From contig DATLZU010000035.1 in NCBI GenBank assembly GCA_035573855.1, positions 62,001-126,000 of the forward strand: a stretch of DNA of 64,000 nucleotides. Reading direction: 5' to 3'. Within the stretch, counting starts at the first letter, position 1. Each line of letters starts with the position of its first letter. Positions 25,554 to 33,746 of the stretch are shown piece after piece. Made by a program: the position numbers and the translations under genes. Under the pieces are notes generated by a model. That model saw only the letters and a program-made list of their open reading frames with translations, was not told where the DNA came from and did not search any database. Origin of the DNA: DATLZU01 sp035573855 (GTDB lineage: Bacteria > Nitrospirota > Nitrospiria > Nitrospirales > Nitrospiraceae).

Positions 25554-27262
25554 TGCGCAAGCAAAAGGGCGCGAAGCGAGGGACGAGAAGCGAGAAGAGA
25601 GAAGTTCTTCTTCATGATGCCTCCGCGCCTTGCGCCGCCAGCCTCTCGCCTTCGTTGGAGATCTACGACACGACCCTGCGCGATGGCGCACAGGCCGAGG
25701 ATGTGAGTTTCTCAGTCGAGGACAAGGTCCGCGTGGCGCAGAAGCTGGACGAGTTGGGCGTGCAGTACATCGAAGGCGGGTGGCCGGGCGCCAATCCCAA
25801 GGACATCGAGTTTTTCCGGATCATCAAGACCATTCCGCTGCGGCATGCGACGATCGTCGCCTTCGGCTCGACGCGCAAGGCCAGCAATCCGGTTCAGAAG
25901 GACCCCAACATTCAGGCGTTGCTCGCCTCGGAGACGTCGACGATCACGATTTTCGGCAAGAGCTGGGGCCTGCACGTGACGGATGCACTGGGGATTTCCT
26001 TGGCGAAAAATCTCGAGATCATCGGCGATTCCATCCACTATCTCCGTTCCAAAGGGCGGAGGGTCTTCTACGATGCGGAGCATTTTTTCGACGGATACAA
26101 GGCCCATCCGGACTATGCGCTGGAGACGCTGCGGAGGGCGGTAGACGCGGGAGCGGAGCGGATCATCCTGTGCGACACGAACGGCGGGACCATGCCGTGG
26201 GAGGTCCGCAGGATCTGCGAGGCGGTGCGTCGGGAGTTCGCCGTGCCGCTGGGCATTCACGCGCACAATGACTGCGAGATGGCCGTCGCCAACTCGCTGG
26301 TGGCGGTCGAAACCGGCATCGTTCAGGTGCAGGGGACGATCAACGGCATTGGCGAACGGTGCGGCAACGCCAATCTCTGCTCGATCGTGCCGAATCTGGA
26401 GCTGAAGATGGGCCGGCCGGTGCTTGGCGAACGCCTCACGCATCTCAAGCAGGTGTCCGGATTCGTGACCGAGATCGCGAACCTCATGCCCAACAAGCAT
26501 CAACCGTATGTCGGGGATTCGGCCTTCGCACACAAGGGCGGCGTGCACATCCACGCGGTTCTCAAGAATCCCGCCACCTACGAGCATGTCATCCCCGAGC
26601 GGGTTGGAAACCGCCAGCGCATGTTGGTCTCCGATTACGCTGGCCGCAGCGGTCTGCTGGAGAAAGTGGAGACGTATGGAATCAAGCTAAGCAAGGATCA
26701 TCAGAAGCTGCAAGAATTGGTCAATACGCTTAAGGAGCGCGAGAGCCAAGGCTATCAGTTTGAAGGAGCCGAGGGATCTTTCGAACTGCTCATGCGTAAA
26801 GCGATGGGCACCCACACGCCGTCGTTCCATCTGCTTGGGTTCCGGGTCATCGTGGAGAAGAAAGATGAAAACGGCGCGCCGGTCTCGGAGGCGACCGTGA
26901 TGGTCAAGGTCGGCGAGGCGATCGAACACACGGCTGCGGTGGGGGCCGGCCCGGTGAACGCGCTGGACCATGCGCTTCGCAAAGCACTGGAGAAATTCTA
27001 TCCCCAGCTTCGTGAGGTCAGGCTTCTGGATTACAAGGTTCGTGTCCTCACGGCCAATAAAGGCACCGAGTCGAAAGTGCGGGTGCTGATTGAGTCGGGC
27101 GACCATAAAGACAAATGGGGAACAGTCGGGGTGTCGGACAATATTATGGAAGCGAGTTGGCAGGCCTTGGCCGACAGCATCGAATACAAGTTGCTTCAGA
27201 AGGAACGCTCCCGCGGGACCGACATTCCGCGTACCTCATCCAGGTCTGAGAAAACTCCTTGA
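25550..27262 (+). CDS. cimA: (R)-citramalate synthase CimA-type
   Basis: Condenses pyruvate with acetyl-CoA to citramalate, giving isoleucine without threonine deaminase. The HMGL-like barrel has LEIYDTTLRDGAQAEDVSFS, EGGWPGANPKD, FYDAEHFFDGYKAHP, HAHNDCEMAVAN and QGTINGIGERCGNANL; the long form with a C-terminal LeuA-type regulatory domain (from about 440) matches CimA rather than LeuA. The first ~35 residues are Lys/Arg-rich and encoded by a purine-rich low-complexity tract, so the real start may be the TTG at 25655. Overlaps lysC by four bases. Homocitrate synthase is a less likely alternative. Confidence 0.9.
   Translation: MMRKQKGAKRGTRSEKREVLLHDASAPCAASLSPSLEIYDTTLRDGAQAEDVSFSVEDKVRVAQKLDELGVQYIEGGWPGANPKDIEFFRIIKTIPLRHATIVAFGSTRKASNPVQKDPNIQALLASETSTITIFGKSWGLHVTDALGISLAKNLEIIGDSIHYLRSKGRRVFYDAEHFFDGYKAHPDYALETLRRAVDAGAERIILCDTNGGTMPWEVRRICEAVRREFAVPLGIHAHNDCEMAVANSLVAVETGIVQVQGTINGIGERCGNANLCSIVPNLELKMGRPVLGERLTHLKQVSGFVTEIANLMPNKHQPYVGDSAFAHKGGVHIHAVLKNPATYEHVIPERVGNRQRMLVSDYAGRSGLLEKVETYGIKLSKDHQKLQELVNTLKERESQGYQFEGAEGSFELLMRKAMGTHTPSFHLLGFRVIVEKKDENGAPVSEATVMVKVGEAIEHTAAVGAGPVNALDHALRKALEKFYPQLREVRLLDYKVRVLTANKGTESKVRVLIESGDHKDKWGTVGVSDNIMEASWQALADSIEYKLLQKERSRGTDIPRTSSRSEKTP
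25565..25604. repeat. Purine-rich GCGAAG/GACGAG low-complexity tract inside the cimA 5' end
   Basis: The stretch consists almost only of GCGAAGCGAG, GGACGAG and AAGCGAGAAG units. Related tracts lie before nusA (1520-1545) and before rpsO (7232-7260). It encodes the unconserved basic N-terminus of CimA. Confidence 0.4.
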
Positions 27263-27287
27263 CACGGCTGATAACCTCACGTAATTT
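27259..27287 (+). promoter_or_regulatory. Sigma-70-type promoter of ihfA-merR
   Basis: TTGACA (27259-27264) overlaps the cimA stop codon; a 17-bp spacer leads to TAATTT (27282-27287). The leader to the ihfA ATG is about 75 bases. Confidence 0.65.
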
Positions 27288-27368
27288 ATGAAAAAATCTC
27301 ACTAAAGCTCAGGGATTCGCCGGAGCGATGCGGCAGGAGTGTGCAAGCAGGCTGTCAGGAGGGACGGC

Positions 27369-27644
27369 ATGAGAAAGGCTGATATCGCCAATGAGATCTA
27401 CAAACAGGTGGGAGTGTCCAAGAACGAGGCCGCAGACATCGTCGAACTCATCCTGAACCTGCTCAAGTCGGTCTTGCAAAAAGGAGAATCGGTCAAGATT
27501 GCGGGGTTCGGGAATTTCGTGGTCCGCAGTAAGGGAGCACGGAAAGGTCGTAATCCGCGCACCGGGGAGGAGATCGGGATCACGCCGCGCCGGGTCGTCA
27601 CTTTCCGTCCCAGCCAGGTGTTCAAGAAGTACGTCAATTCGTAA
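27369..27644 (+). CDS. ihfA: Integration host factor alpha-type (HU/IHF family) DNA-bending protein
   Basis: 91-residue nucleoid protein: MRKADIANEIYKQVGVSKNE, VKIAGFGNFVVRSKGARKGRNP (beta-arm start) and GITPRRVVTFRPSQVFK. The RKGRNPRTGEEI arm with Pro that intercalates in DNA is typical of IHF and HU. The IHF-alpha assignment rests on sequence style and on the following merR and tRNA-Pro genes, a conserved neighbourhood. The ATG at 27369 has CAGGAGGGACGGC upstream. Confidence 0.92.
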   Translation: MRKADIANEIYKQVGVSKNEAADIVELILNLLKSVLQKGESVKIAGFGNFVVRSKGARKGRNPRTGEEIGITPRRVVTFRPSQVFKKYVNS

Positions 27645-27685
27645 ATCTCTTCGTACACGCCGGCGATCCAGTCGTGAGGGTCGTT

Positions 27686-28036
27686 ATGGGGAATGAACCC
27701 AGACTGGGGAGCAAGGTTTTCTACAAGATCGGAGAAGTCAGCCAAATCACGAAACTTCCGGCCTATGTGTTGCGGTTTTGGGAAACCGAATTCAGCTTTC
27801 TCAAGCCCAAGAAGAGTCGAGGCAATCAACGGCTATATGTCCAACGCGATATCGAAACGATTTTGGAAATCAAGCGCATGCTGTATGAAGAAGGCCATAC
27901 GATCGCCGGGGTGAAGCGGTACTGGGCGCGTCGTGGCCGTCATGCGCACAAACAGATCAGGCCGAGGGAGTTAGCTCAGCGAGTACGAGGGGACCTCCAA
28001 GCGATCCTGCGCATCCTGGAGTCGCACTCTGGCTGA
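27686..28036 (+). CDS. MerR-family transcriptional regulator
   Basis: 116 residues with a MerR winged helix: FYKIGEVSQITKLPAYVLRFWETEFSF region (recognition helix), KSRGNQRLYVQRDIETILEI, then LLYEEG-type helix HTIAGVKRYW. The C-terminus is short and basic, with no effector domain or metal-binding cysteines, so it resembles the uncharacterised MerR protein habitually found next to ihfA. ATG 27686 has GAGGG five bases upstream; GTG 27674 is an alternative. Confidence 0.9.
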   Translation: MGNEPRLGSKVFYKIGEVSQITKLPAYVLRFWETEFSFLKPKKSRGNQRLYVQRDIETILEIKRMLYEEGHTIAGVKRYWARRGRHAHKQIRPRELAQRVRGDLQAILRILESHSG

Positions 28037-28114
28037 GCGCATCGTCTTCGCTGAGATCAGAGAACGGTAGCGGTTCCCAGACGATCGAGAAGAACGAGCA
28101 GAAATAAGCACGGT

Positions 28115-28191
28115 CGGGGCGTGGCGCAGCCCGGTAGCGCACTCGTTTGGGGTGCGAGTGGTCGGCCGTTCAAATCGGCTCGCCCCGACCA
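28115..28191 (+). tRNA. tRNA-Pro (anticodon GGG)
   Basis: 77-nt cloverleaf with all stems paired: acceptor CGGGGCG/CGCCCCG, D-stem GCGC/GCGC, anticodon stem CTCGT/GCGAG (one G-U pair) enclosing loop TTGGGGT, so anticodon GGG reads proline CCC/CCU, and T-arm GGCCG-TTCAAAT-CGGCT. CCA is encoded. Located downstream of ihfA-merR, as in many proteobacteria. Confidence 0.97.
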
Positions 28192-28193
28192 TC

Positions 28194-28212
28194 CCGCACT
28201 GACGAAGTGCGG
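28194..28212 (+). other. Stable hairpin directly 3' of tRNA-Pro
   Basis: CCGCACT-GACGA-AGTGCGG is a perfect 7-bp stem starting two bases after the encoded CCA. There is no T-run, so it is more likely a processing or pausing structure than a complete terminator. The rest of 28213-28438 has no gene I can support. Confidence 0.5.
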
Positions 28213-28438
28213 TGCTGGTAATCCGATGGCGCCGCAAGAAACATTTCCAGGATTCCATTGCAGCGTGCAGGAGCCCGCTCGCCCTGTATCAGGCTGCCGA
28301 AATTGCCGTGAGCGGCTAGAGCCCTCAACCGAATTGTTTGAATTGTCGTTCTTCAGATCACTACACATGCTACACATGGTTTGAACCACCGGTTACTTGT
28401 TGCCTCATCGCGATGGTGCCGGTGGATCAACGTCTCGG

Positions 28439-28462
28439 AAGCTGCCCCGTGCAGCTTTTTTT
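28439..28462 (+). terminator. Intrinsic terminator between tRNA-Pro and surE
   Basis: AAGCTGC-CCCGT-GCAGCTT (7-bp perfect stem) followed by TTTTT to 28462. Ends 17 bases before the surE ATG, so it may instead work as an attenuator for the surE operon. Confidence 0.75.
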
Positions 28463-28479
28463 ATTGCTTTGCGCCATCC

Positions 28480-29265
28480 ATGCACATCCTGGTGACCAAT
28501 GACGACGGTGTGGCCTCCCCTGGCCTGCATGCCTTGGCCGAAGCCATGCGGGCGCTCGGTACCGTGTGGGTTGTCGCTCCCGATCGGGAGCGAACGGCGG
28601 TCGGACACGCCCTGACGCTGCACAAGCCCCTCCGGCTGACCCCGCTGGGCAATCGGATCTTTGCGGTGAACGGGACACCGACCGATTGCGTGAATCTGGC
28701 GGTCAAGGTGGTGCTGCCGAAACCGCCGGGTCTGGTGATCTCCGGAATCAACAGGGGTGTCAATCTCGGTGACGACGTGACCTATTCCGGAACGGTCTCG
28801 GCGGCGTTGGAGGGTACCATTCTTGGGGTTCCGTCGATCGCGGTGTCGCAGGAGGGCGGCGACCGATTCCGGTTCGAGGTTGGGGCGCGGTACGCCAAGC
28901 GGATCGCCCAGTTGACGCTCGAACACGGTTTGCCGGAGGAGACGATGCTTAACGTGAACATTCCCGACCGTCCCCGGAACGCCATCAAGGGGGTGCGGGT
29001 CACCTGTCTGAGCCGCCGGCGATTCGAGAACCCGATCGTCGAGAAAATCGACCCGCACGGGCGCAAATATTATTGGATTGCCGGCACGCGCATCGCCTGG
29101 AACCGGCAGAAGGATTCCGATCACGAGGCGATCCGACAAGGAATGGTCTCGATCACGCCGATCCATCTCGATAGTACGCACTACGGCGTGCTGGAGCGAC
29201 TGCGGAGTTGGGAGCAATTGATTGAAGGCATCCGGCCCGCGGGGCACGCGCGAGGCCGTCGGTAA
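28480..29265 (+). CDS. surE: 5'/3'-nucleotidase SurE
   Basis: Metal-dependent survival protein that dephosphorylates nucleoside monophosphates. MHILVTNDDGVASPGL holds the Asp-Asp metal ligands, followed by VVAPDRERTAVGHALT, VNGTPTDCVNLAV and SGINRGVNLGDDVTYSGTVSAA with the conserved Asn. 261 residues. I start at the ATG at 28480, which begins exactly at the family N-terminus; in-frame sequence upstream runs through the terminator hairpin. Confidence 0.96.
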   Translation: MHILVTNDDGVASPGLHALAEAMRALGTVWVVAPDRERTAVGHALTLHKPLRLTPLGNRIFAVNGTPTDCVNLAVKVVLPKPPGLVISGINRGVNLGDDVTYSGTVSAALEGTILGVPSIAVSQEGGDRFRFEVGARYAKRIAQLTLEHGLPEETMLNVNIPDRPRNAIKGVRVTCLSRRRFENPIVEKIDPHGRKYYWIAGTRIAWNRQKDSDHEAIRQGMVSITPIHLDSTHYGVLERLRSWEQLIEGIRPAGHARGRR

Positions 29266-29272
29266 CCTGGGC

Positions 29273-29932
29273 ATGTTGATCTTATGGCTTGAACAGCTCA
29301 TCACGGAACTCACCCAGTTCATCATTGCGACGATCTCGAAGTTCGGCTACGCCGGTATCCTTCTGACCATGGCGATCGAGAGCGCCTGCATTCCACTGCC
29401 GAGCGAGATCATCATGCCGTTTTCCGGGTACCTCACCTCGACCGGCCGGTTTTCCATGCTTGGCGTGACGCTGGCCGGCGCCATCGGCAACGTCGTGGGA
29501 TCACTTGGGGCGTACTACGTCGGCATCTGGGGCGGGCGGCCGTTCGTGGAGCGATACGGTCCCTATCTGCTCATTTCACGAAAGGATCTCGACCTGGCCG
29601 ATCGCTGGTTTGCCCGATACGGTGAAGCAGCGGTGTTGCTGAGCCGCCTGTTGCCGGTCGTGCGGACGTTCATCTCGCTACCGGCCGGCGTGGCCCGCAT
29701 GAACGTGACCCGTTTCGTCGTGTTCACCTTTGTTGGCGCTTTGCCATGGTGCTACGCCTTGGCCTATCTCGGGCTGAAGCTGGGCGAGCGGTGGGACCAG
29801 TTGCGCGAGCACTTCCATCGGATCGACGGCGTGATTGGGTTGCTTCTCCTGCTCGTTCTCGCCTATTTTGTATGGTCGCATTGGCCGCGGCGTCGCCGCG
29901 TTGATCTGGAATCGGGACCTCCATCGTGTTGA
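29273..29932 (+). CDS. DedA-family membrane protein
   Basis: Integral membrane protein of 219 residues with the DedA/VTT pattern: reentrant-loop motif ESACIPLPSEIIMPFSGYL, GNVVGSLGAYYVGIWGG, WFARYGEAAVLLSRLLPVVR with the conserved acidic and Arg residues, then FISLPAGVARM. Members are thought to be undecaprenyl-phosphate or phospholipid transporters. Seven bases after surE. The ATG at 29273 (MLILWLEQL) is preferred; upstream in-frame codons overlap surE. Confidence 0.92.
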   Translation: MLILWLEQLITELTQFIIATISKFGYAGILLTMAIESACIPLPSEIIMPFSGYLTSTGRFSMLGVTLAGAIGNVVGSLGAYYVGIWGGRPFVERYGPYLLISRKDLDLADRWFARYGEAAVLLSRLLPVVRTFISLPAGVARMNVTRFVVFTFVGALPWCYALAYLGLKLGERWDQLREHFHRIDGVIGLLLLLVLAYFVWSHWPRRRRVDLESGPPSC

Positions 29933-31389
29933 AGATCTATAACACCCTGTCTGGTCGGAAAGAACCGTTCGAGCCGCTCGCGCCGGCCTCGGTGCGGATG
30001 TACGTGTGCGGCGTCACGGTCTACGACGAATGCCATCTGGGGCACGCCCGGAGCGCGCTTGTGTTCGATGTGATCCGGCGATATCTGGAACATTGCGGGT
30101 TTTCTGTCACCTTCGTAAAAAATTTTACCGACGTGGACGACAAGATCATCCATCGCGCCAACGAGCTCGGGATTCCCTGGCAGGCGGTGACAGCACGCTA
30201 CATCGACGCCTACTATCGGGACATGGGGCGTTTGGGGATCGGCCGAGCGACGGTCGAGCCCAAGGCCACGGAACACATGGCCGATATCATCGACTTGATT
30301 CAAACGTTGATCCGAAAGGGCGTTGCGTATCGGGTGAACGGCGACGTCTATTTCCAGGTGGAGAAATTTCCGGCCTATGGAGTCCTGTCCAAGCGTAAGC
30401 TGGAGGACATGCAGGCGGGCGCCCGTGTCGAGGTGGACGAGCGAAAGCGGCATCCGATGGATTTCGCCCTCTGGAAAGCCGCCAAGCCGGGCGAGCCGTC
30501 ATGGGACAGTCCCTGGGGCCCTGGTCGGCCAGGGTGGCACATCGAATGCTCGGCGATGTCGATGAAACACCTGGGTGAGACATTCGATATTCACGGCGGG
30601 GGGGCGGACCTGATCTTCCCCCACCATGAAAATGAGATCGCCCAGTCGTGTGCCGCCACCGACAAGGAGTTTGTACGCTACTGGGTGCACAACGGGTTTG
30701 TACAGGTTAATCAAGAAAAGATGTCCAAGTCGCTCGGGAACTTCTTCACGATCCGGGAGGTCTTCGAAAAATGGGGTTACCGGGAACCGGTCACGGCGGA
30801 AGTGTTGCGGTATTTTTTCCTTTCCACCCACTATCGCAGCCCGCTGGATTTTTCCGATCAGGCCCTGCAGGAAGCGAAGCGGGCACTGGATGGGTGCTAC
30901 GATCTCTTTCTTCGGCTCGAAGAAGCGCCCTCCGCTGACGGTGGTGGGGCTGCCAGGCTCTCTCCGGCTCTGCATGCACTTCAACACGCATTCCGTGAAG
31001 CCATGGACGATGACTTCAATACGCCGGCTGCGCTGGCGGGCTTTCAACAGTTCCGCTCCACCGTCAACCAGTTGCTGAAAACGGGGCTGTCCCGGGAGCA
31101 CCGCGCACAGGTCCGTGCGGCGTTTCGGTCCTTGGGGTGGGTGTTGAATTTGTTCCAATTGGAGGTCAAAGCGTGGGAGTTTGCCTCGCGAGGGGAGATT
31201 TCAGCGGCGGAGCGGGAAACCTCGAGTCCGTCGCTGGAAGATGCGGAAATCGAACGCTTGATCGCCGAACGGAACGAGGCGCGGAAAAAGAAAGATTTTG
31301 TGAGGGCGGATGAAATCCGGAAATCGCTGGCGGCCAGGCGGATCATCCTGGAAGACCGACCGGACGGCACCACTCGCTGGAAGCGGTGA
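29926..31389 (+). CDS. cysS: Cysteinyl-tRNA synthetase
   Basis: Charges tRNA-Cys. Class I motifs: YVCGVTVYDECHLGHARSA (zinc Cys and HIGH-like region), NFTDVDDKII, the zinc ligands in HIECSAMSM and GGADLIFPHHENEIAQ, and EKMSKSLGNFF. The C-terminal DALR and anticodon regions follow, ending RADEIRKSL. 487 residues. The GTG start overlaps the dedA stop by seven bases. Confidence 0.97.
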   Translation: MLKIYNTLSGRKEPFEPLAPASVRMYVCGVTVYDECHLGHARSALVFDVIRRYLEHCGFSVTFVKNFTDVDDKIIHRANELGIPWQAVTARYIDAYYRDMGRLGIGRATVEPKATEHMADIIDLIQTLIRKGVAYRVNGDVYFQVEKFPAYGVLSKRKLEDMQAGARVEVDERKRHPMDFALWKAAKPGEPSWDSPWGPGRPGWHIECSAMSMKHLGETFDIHGGGADLIFPHHENEIAQSCAATDKEFVRYWVHNGFVQVNQEKMSKSLGNFFTIREVFEKWGYREPVTAEVLRYFFLSTHYRSPLDFSDQALQEAKRALDGCYDLFLRLEEAPSADGGGAARLSPALHALQHAFREAMDDDFNTPAALAGFQQFRSTVNQLLKTGLSREHRAQVRAAFRSLGWVLNLFQLEVKAWEFASRGEISAAERETSSPSLEDAEIERLIAERNEARKKKDFVRADEIRKSLAARRIILEDRPDGTTRWKR

Positions 31390-32155
31390 ATCCACCGACG
31401 TCATCTACGGCCTGCATGCGGTCCGGGAAGCGCTGCGCGCCGGTGCTCGGCCGTTCCAGCGGATCCTCGTGCTTCGCACCGATCGGCAGTTCGCCGAGAT
31501 CACGCAGCTCGCCCGCGCTAAGCGCGTCCCCATTCATGTGGAACCTCGACCGGCGTTGGATCGACTGGTGCGCGAGGGGCGGCACCAGGGCGTCATTGGC
31601 GTAATCGCCGCCAAAGCCTATGCCGAAATGGACGAGATCCTGGAGTGCGCACGCGTGCGCAAGGAGCCGCCGTTCGTCGTTATCCTAGACGGCGTGGAAG
31701 ATCCGCAGAACTTGGGTGCAGTGCTCCGGTCGGCCGACGCCGCGGGCGTGCACGGAGTCTTTGTGCCGGATCGACGCTCGGCAGGGCTCACGGGGGCGGT
31801 GGCCAAAGCGTCGGCTGGCGCGCTCGATCATGTCAGAGTCGGCCGTGCGCAGAATCTATCGCGTCTGATCGAGGATCTGCAGGCCTCCGGGTTGTGGGTG
31901 TACGGCCTCGACGCGAGAGCGTCGAAGCCCTACACGTCGCTCGACTTTCGGCGACCCATCGCGGTGGTGCTGGGAGGAGAAGGGAGAGGAATCCGCCCAG
32001 GTGTGTTGGAGAAATGCGATGACCGCGCACGGATCCCCATGCACGGCCGGGTCAACTCCCTCAATGTCTCAGCCGCCGCGGCCGTGACCTTCTTTGAAGT
32101 GGTCCGGCAGCGATCAGGCGCCGATCCCGTTGTCGCTGCGGTCAGCGGATCTTGA
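31310..32155 (+). CDS. rlmB: 23S rRNA (guanosine-2'-O-) methyltransferase RlmB/TrmH family
   Basis: SPOUT-class 2'-O-methyltransferase. N-terminal L30e-like substrate domain begins DVIYGLHAVREALRAG; catalytic domain has ILDGVEDPQNLGAVLRSADA, VVLGGEGRGIRPGV and MHGRVNSLNVSAAAAVTF, the knotted SAM-binding motifs. Between the cysS stop and DVIYG there is no in-frame ATG, GTG or TTG. The only conventional start is the ATG at 31310, which overlaps cysS by 80 bases and adds about 30 unconserved residues. A non-standard start near 31390 is the alternative. cysS-rlmB is a common pair. Confidence 0.9.
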   Translation: MKSGNRWRPGGSSWKTDRTAPLAGSGESTDVIYGLHAVREALRAGARPFQRILVLRTDRQFAEITQLARAKRVPIHVEPRPALDRLVREGRHQGVIGVIAAKAYAEMDEILECARVRKEPPFVVILDGVEDPQNLGAVLRSADAAGVHGVFVPDRRSAGLTGAVAKASAGALDHVRVGRAQNLSRLIEDLQASGLWVYGLDARASKPYTSLDFRRPIAVVLGGEGRGIRPGVLEKCDDRARIPMHGRVNSLNVSAAAAVTFFEVVRQRSGADPVVAAVSGS

Positions 32156-32423
32156 TCATTCCTCCCTGAATCGCCGCCTTGAGCAACTGCGCGGTGTTCG
32201 ACACCCGGACCTTCTTCATCATATTGGCCCGGTGCGCTTCGACGGTTTTGACGCTAATCTTCAATCGTTGGGCAATTTCCTTGTTCTTGAACCCGGACCA
32301 GATAAGCTCGAGAATTTCCTGCTCCCGGCTGGTGAGGGCTTCCGGACGCTTGCGTCTGGGCGGAACAAGCTCCAACGTGGCCTTCCGAGGACGGCTTCGA
32401 GGGCTGACTTTCACCTTTGGCAT
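32142..32423 (-). CDS. Solo LuxR/GerE-type HTH transcriptional regulator
   Basis: 93 residues, essentially one DNA-binding domain: EALTSREQEILELIWSG, NKEIAQRLKISVKTVEAHRANMMKK, then VSNTAQLLKAAI. A basic 25-residue N-terminus replaces any receiver or sensor domain. ATG preceded by AGGAAGGAGAG on the - strand. Its 3' end overlaps that of rlmB tail to tail by 14 bases, and it is divergent from pilD. Regulation of the pilus cluster is possible but unproven. Confidence 0.85.
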   Translation of the reverse strand: MPKVKVSPRSRPRKATLELVPPRRKRPEALTSREQEILELIWSGFKNKEIAQRLKISVKTVEAHRANMMKKVRVSNTAQLLKAAIQGGMIKIR

Positions 32424-32510
32424 AAATCAGGCTCTCCTTCCTGGTTCATCGCAAGACCGGAAAAGTCTCCATGGTCACAAAGCACCGCAGGCGCGGAAAA
32501 AGGTGCTGAA

Positions 32511-32539
32511 TGTATAAATAACCTGGATCGCTAGGGCAA
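32511..32539 (-). promoter_or_regulatory. Possible promoter of the solo LuxR gene
   Basis: On the - strand TTGCCC (32539-32534), 17 bases, TATACA (32516-32511). Both boxes match 4 of 6, so this is only moderate. The remaining 32540-32640 contains a TGCCT...AGGCA inverted repeat before pilD. Confidence 0.35.
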
Positions 32540-32640
32540 ATGCAAGTATTTTCTGTCTGAGAAGTTTTGCTCTGGGTGTGGTCGCTAAGATTACCATTCT
32601 TGCCTGACTCTGCTTAGGCAGACAAACCGGGATAGGCTCG

Positions 32641-33423
32641 ATGGTTTCGATCCCTGGGTATGTGATCACCGGTCTTTTCGGAGCGCTCATCGGCAGCTTC
32701 CTCAACGTATGCATTTACCGGCTTCCGCGGAGGGAGTCGATCGTCTGGCCATCGTCCCGTTGCCCGGCATGCGCTCGGCCGATCGCCTGGTATGATAATA
32801 TCCCGATTCTGAGCTTCCTCGCGCTGAGAGGAAAGTGTCGGGCCTGCGGCGCACCGATTTCATTCCGCTATCCGCTTATCGAAGCCGCGAATGCGGTCGG
32901 ATACGGCGTCATCTTCTGGCATTTCGGTGCCGGATGGGTGTCGGCGGCGTACGCGGTCCTCTTTTCCGCGCTACTCGTCGTGACCGGCACTGACTTCACC
33001 CACCAAATTATCCCCAACGTGATCACTGTTCCAGGCATGCTGCTCGGTCTGCTCTGCGCGTCCACGATCCTGCCGGTGGGATTGGTCAACTCAATTATGG
33101 GTATGCTGGTCGGCGGGGGACTTCTGTGGGTCTTGGCTTGGGTCAGCCCCTATCTTTTTGGGAAGGAAGGCATGGGGGGAGGCGACATCAAGCTTCTGGC
33201 TATGATCGGCGCGTTTCTGGGATGGAAAGCGACCCTGTTGACGATCATGATCGGTGCGTCTGTCGGGTCTGTCGTAGGGATGGGGTTGATCTCTCTCAAC
33301 GTGATCAAGAGAGATGACTACATCCCTTTCGGTCCCTTTTTGGCGCTTGGCGCCGTTCTGTCCCTCTTTTTCCATGAGCCACTGCTCGAATGGTATTTCA
33401 ACTTGGTCGCTCCGCTGGAATGA
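32641..33423 (+). CDS. pilD: Type IV prepilin peptidase / N-methyltransferase PilD (GspO)
   Basis: Polytopic inner-membrane aspartic protease that cleaves prepilins after Gly and methylates the new N-terminal residue. GALIGSFLNVCIYRLPRRES opens the protein; two CxxC pairs (CPAC, CRAC) form the zinc-binding cytoplasmic loop of the methylase domain. The catalytic Asp residues are in VTGTDFTHQIIPN and MGGGDIKLLAMIGAFLGW. 260 residues with about seven hydrophobic segments. It presumably processes all the pseudopilins encoded next door. Confidence 0.96.
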   Translation: MVSIPGYVITGLFGALIGSFLNVCIYRLPRRESIVWPSSRCPACARPIAWYDNIPILSFLALRGKCRACGAPISFRYPLIEAANAVGYGVIFWHFGAGWVSAAYAVLFSALLVVTGTDFTHQIIPNVITVPGMLLGLLCASTILPVGLVNSIMGMLVGGGLLWVLAWVSPYLFGKEGMGGGDIKLLAMIGAFLGWKATLLTIMIGASVGSVVGMGLISLNVIKRDDYIPFGPFLALGAVLSLFFHEPLLEWYFNLVAPLE

Positions 33424-33680
33424 TCTCGCCGCGGCCCTTGCGCCGACGGTTTTCTCTACGTGTGTCATCCCGTGATCACCGGTTCAAGCTGTATCTAATC
33501 CGGCGTCCCCCTGTATCCGAACCGTGACAGTTGGCTCCCCGTCCGCTGTCAGATTATTCCTACCCGCTGCACGCCTCTCATAATGGTCGTCGCGCGTTTC
33601 CCGCTTCCCGTGCGGGAGAACCGCGCGTCACCGATTTCGCCTTTGGGAATGTTGCTGCCGGTTTTGGGTGCCGATAGCCG

Positions 33681-33696
33681 CGGCACGGCTTTTGGA
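33681..33696 (+). promoter_or_regulatory. Weak sigma-54-like element before the first minor-pilin cassette
   Basis: CGGCACGGCTTTTGGA matches the TGGCACG-N4-TTGC pattern with correct GG-N10 spacing, but has GG instead of GC at -12. It would start transcription near 33707, 40 bases before the pilin ATG. The rest of the 323-bp gap after pilD shows no gene. Confidence 0.3.
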
Positions 33697-33746
33697 AAAC
33701 CCTGCGGCTGACGAGGGCGCGCGAACGCAAAGCAGCGCTTCCGATT

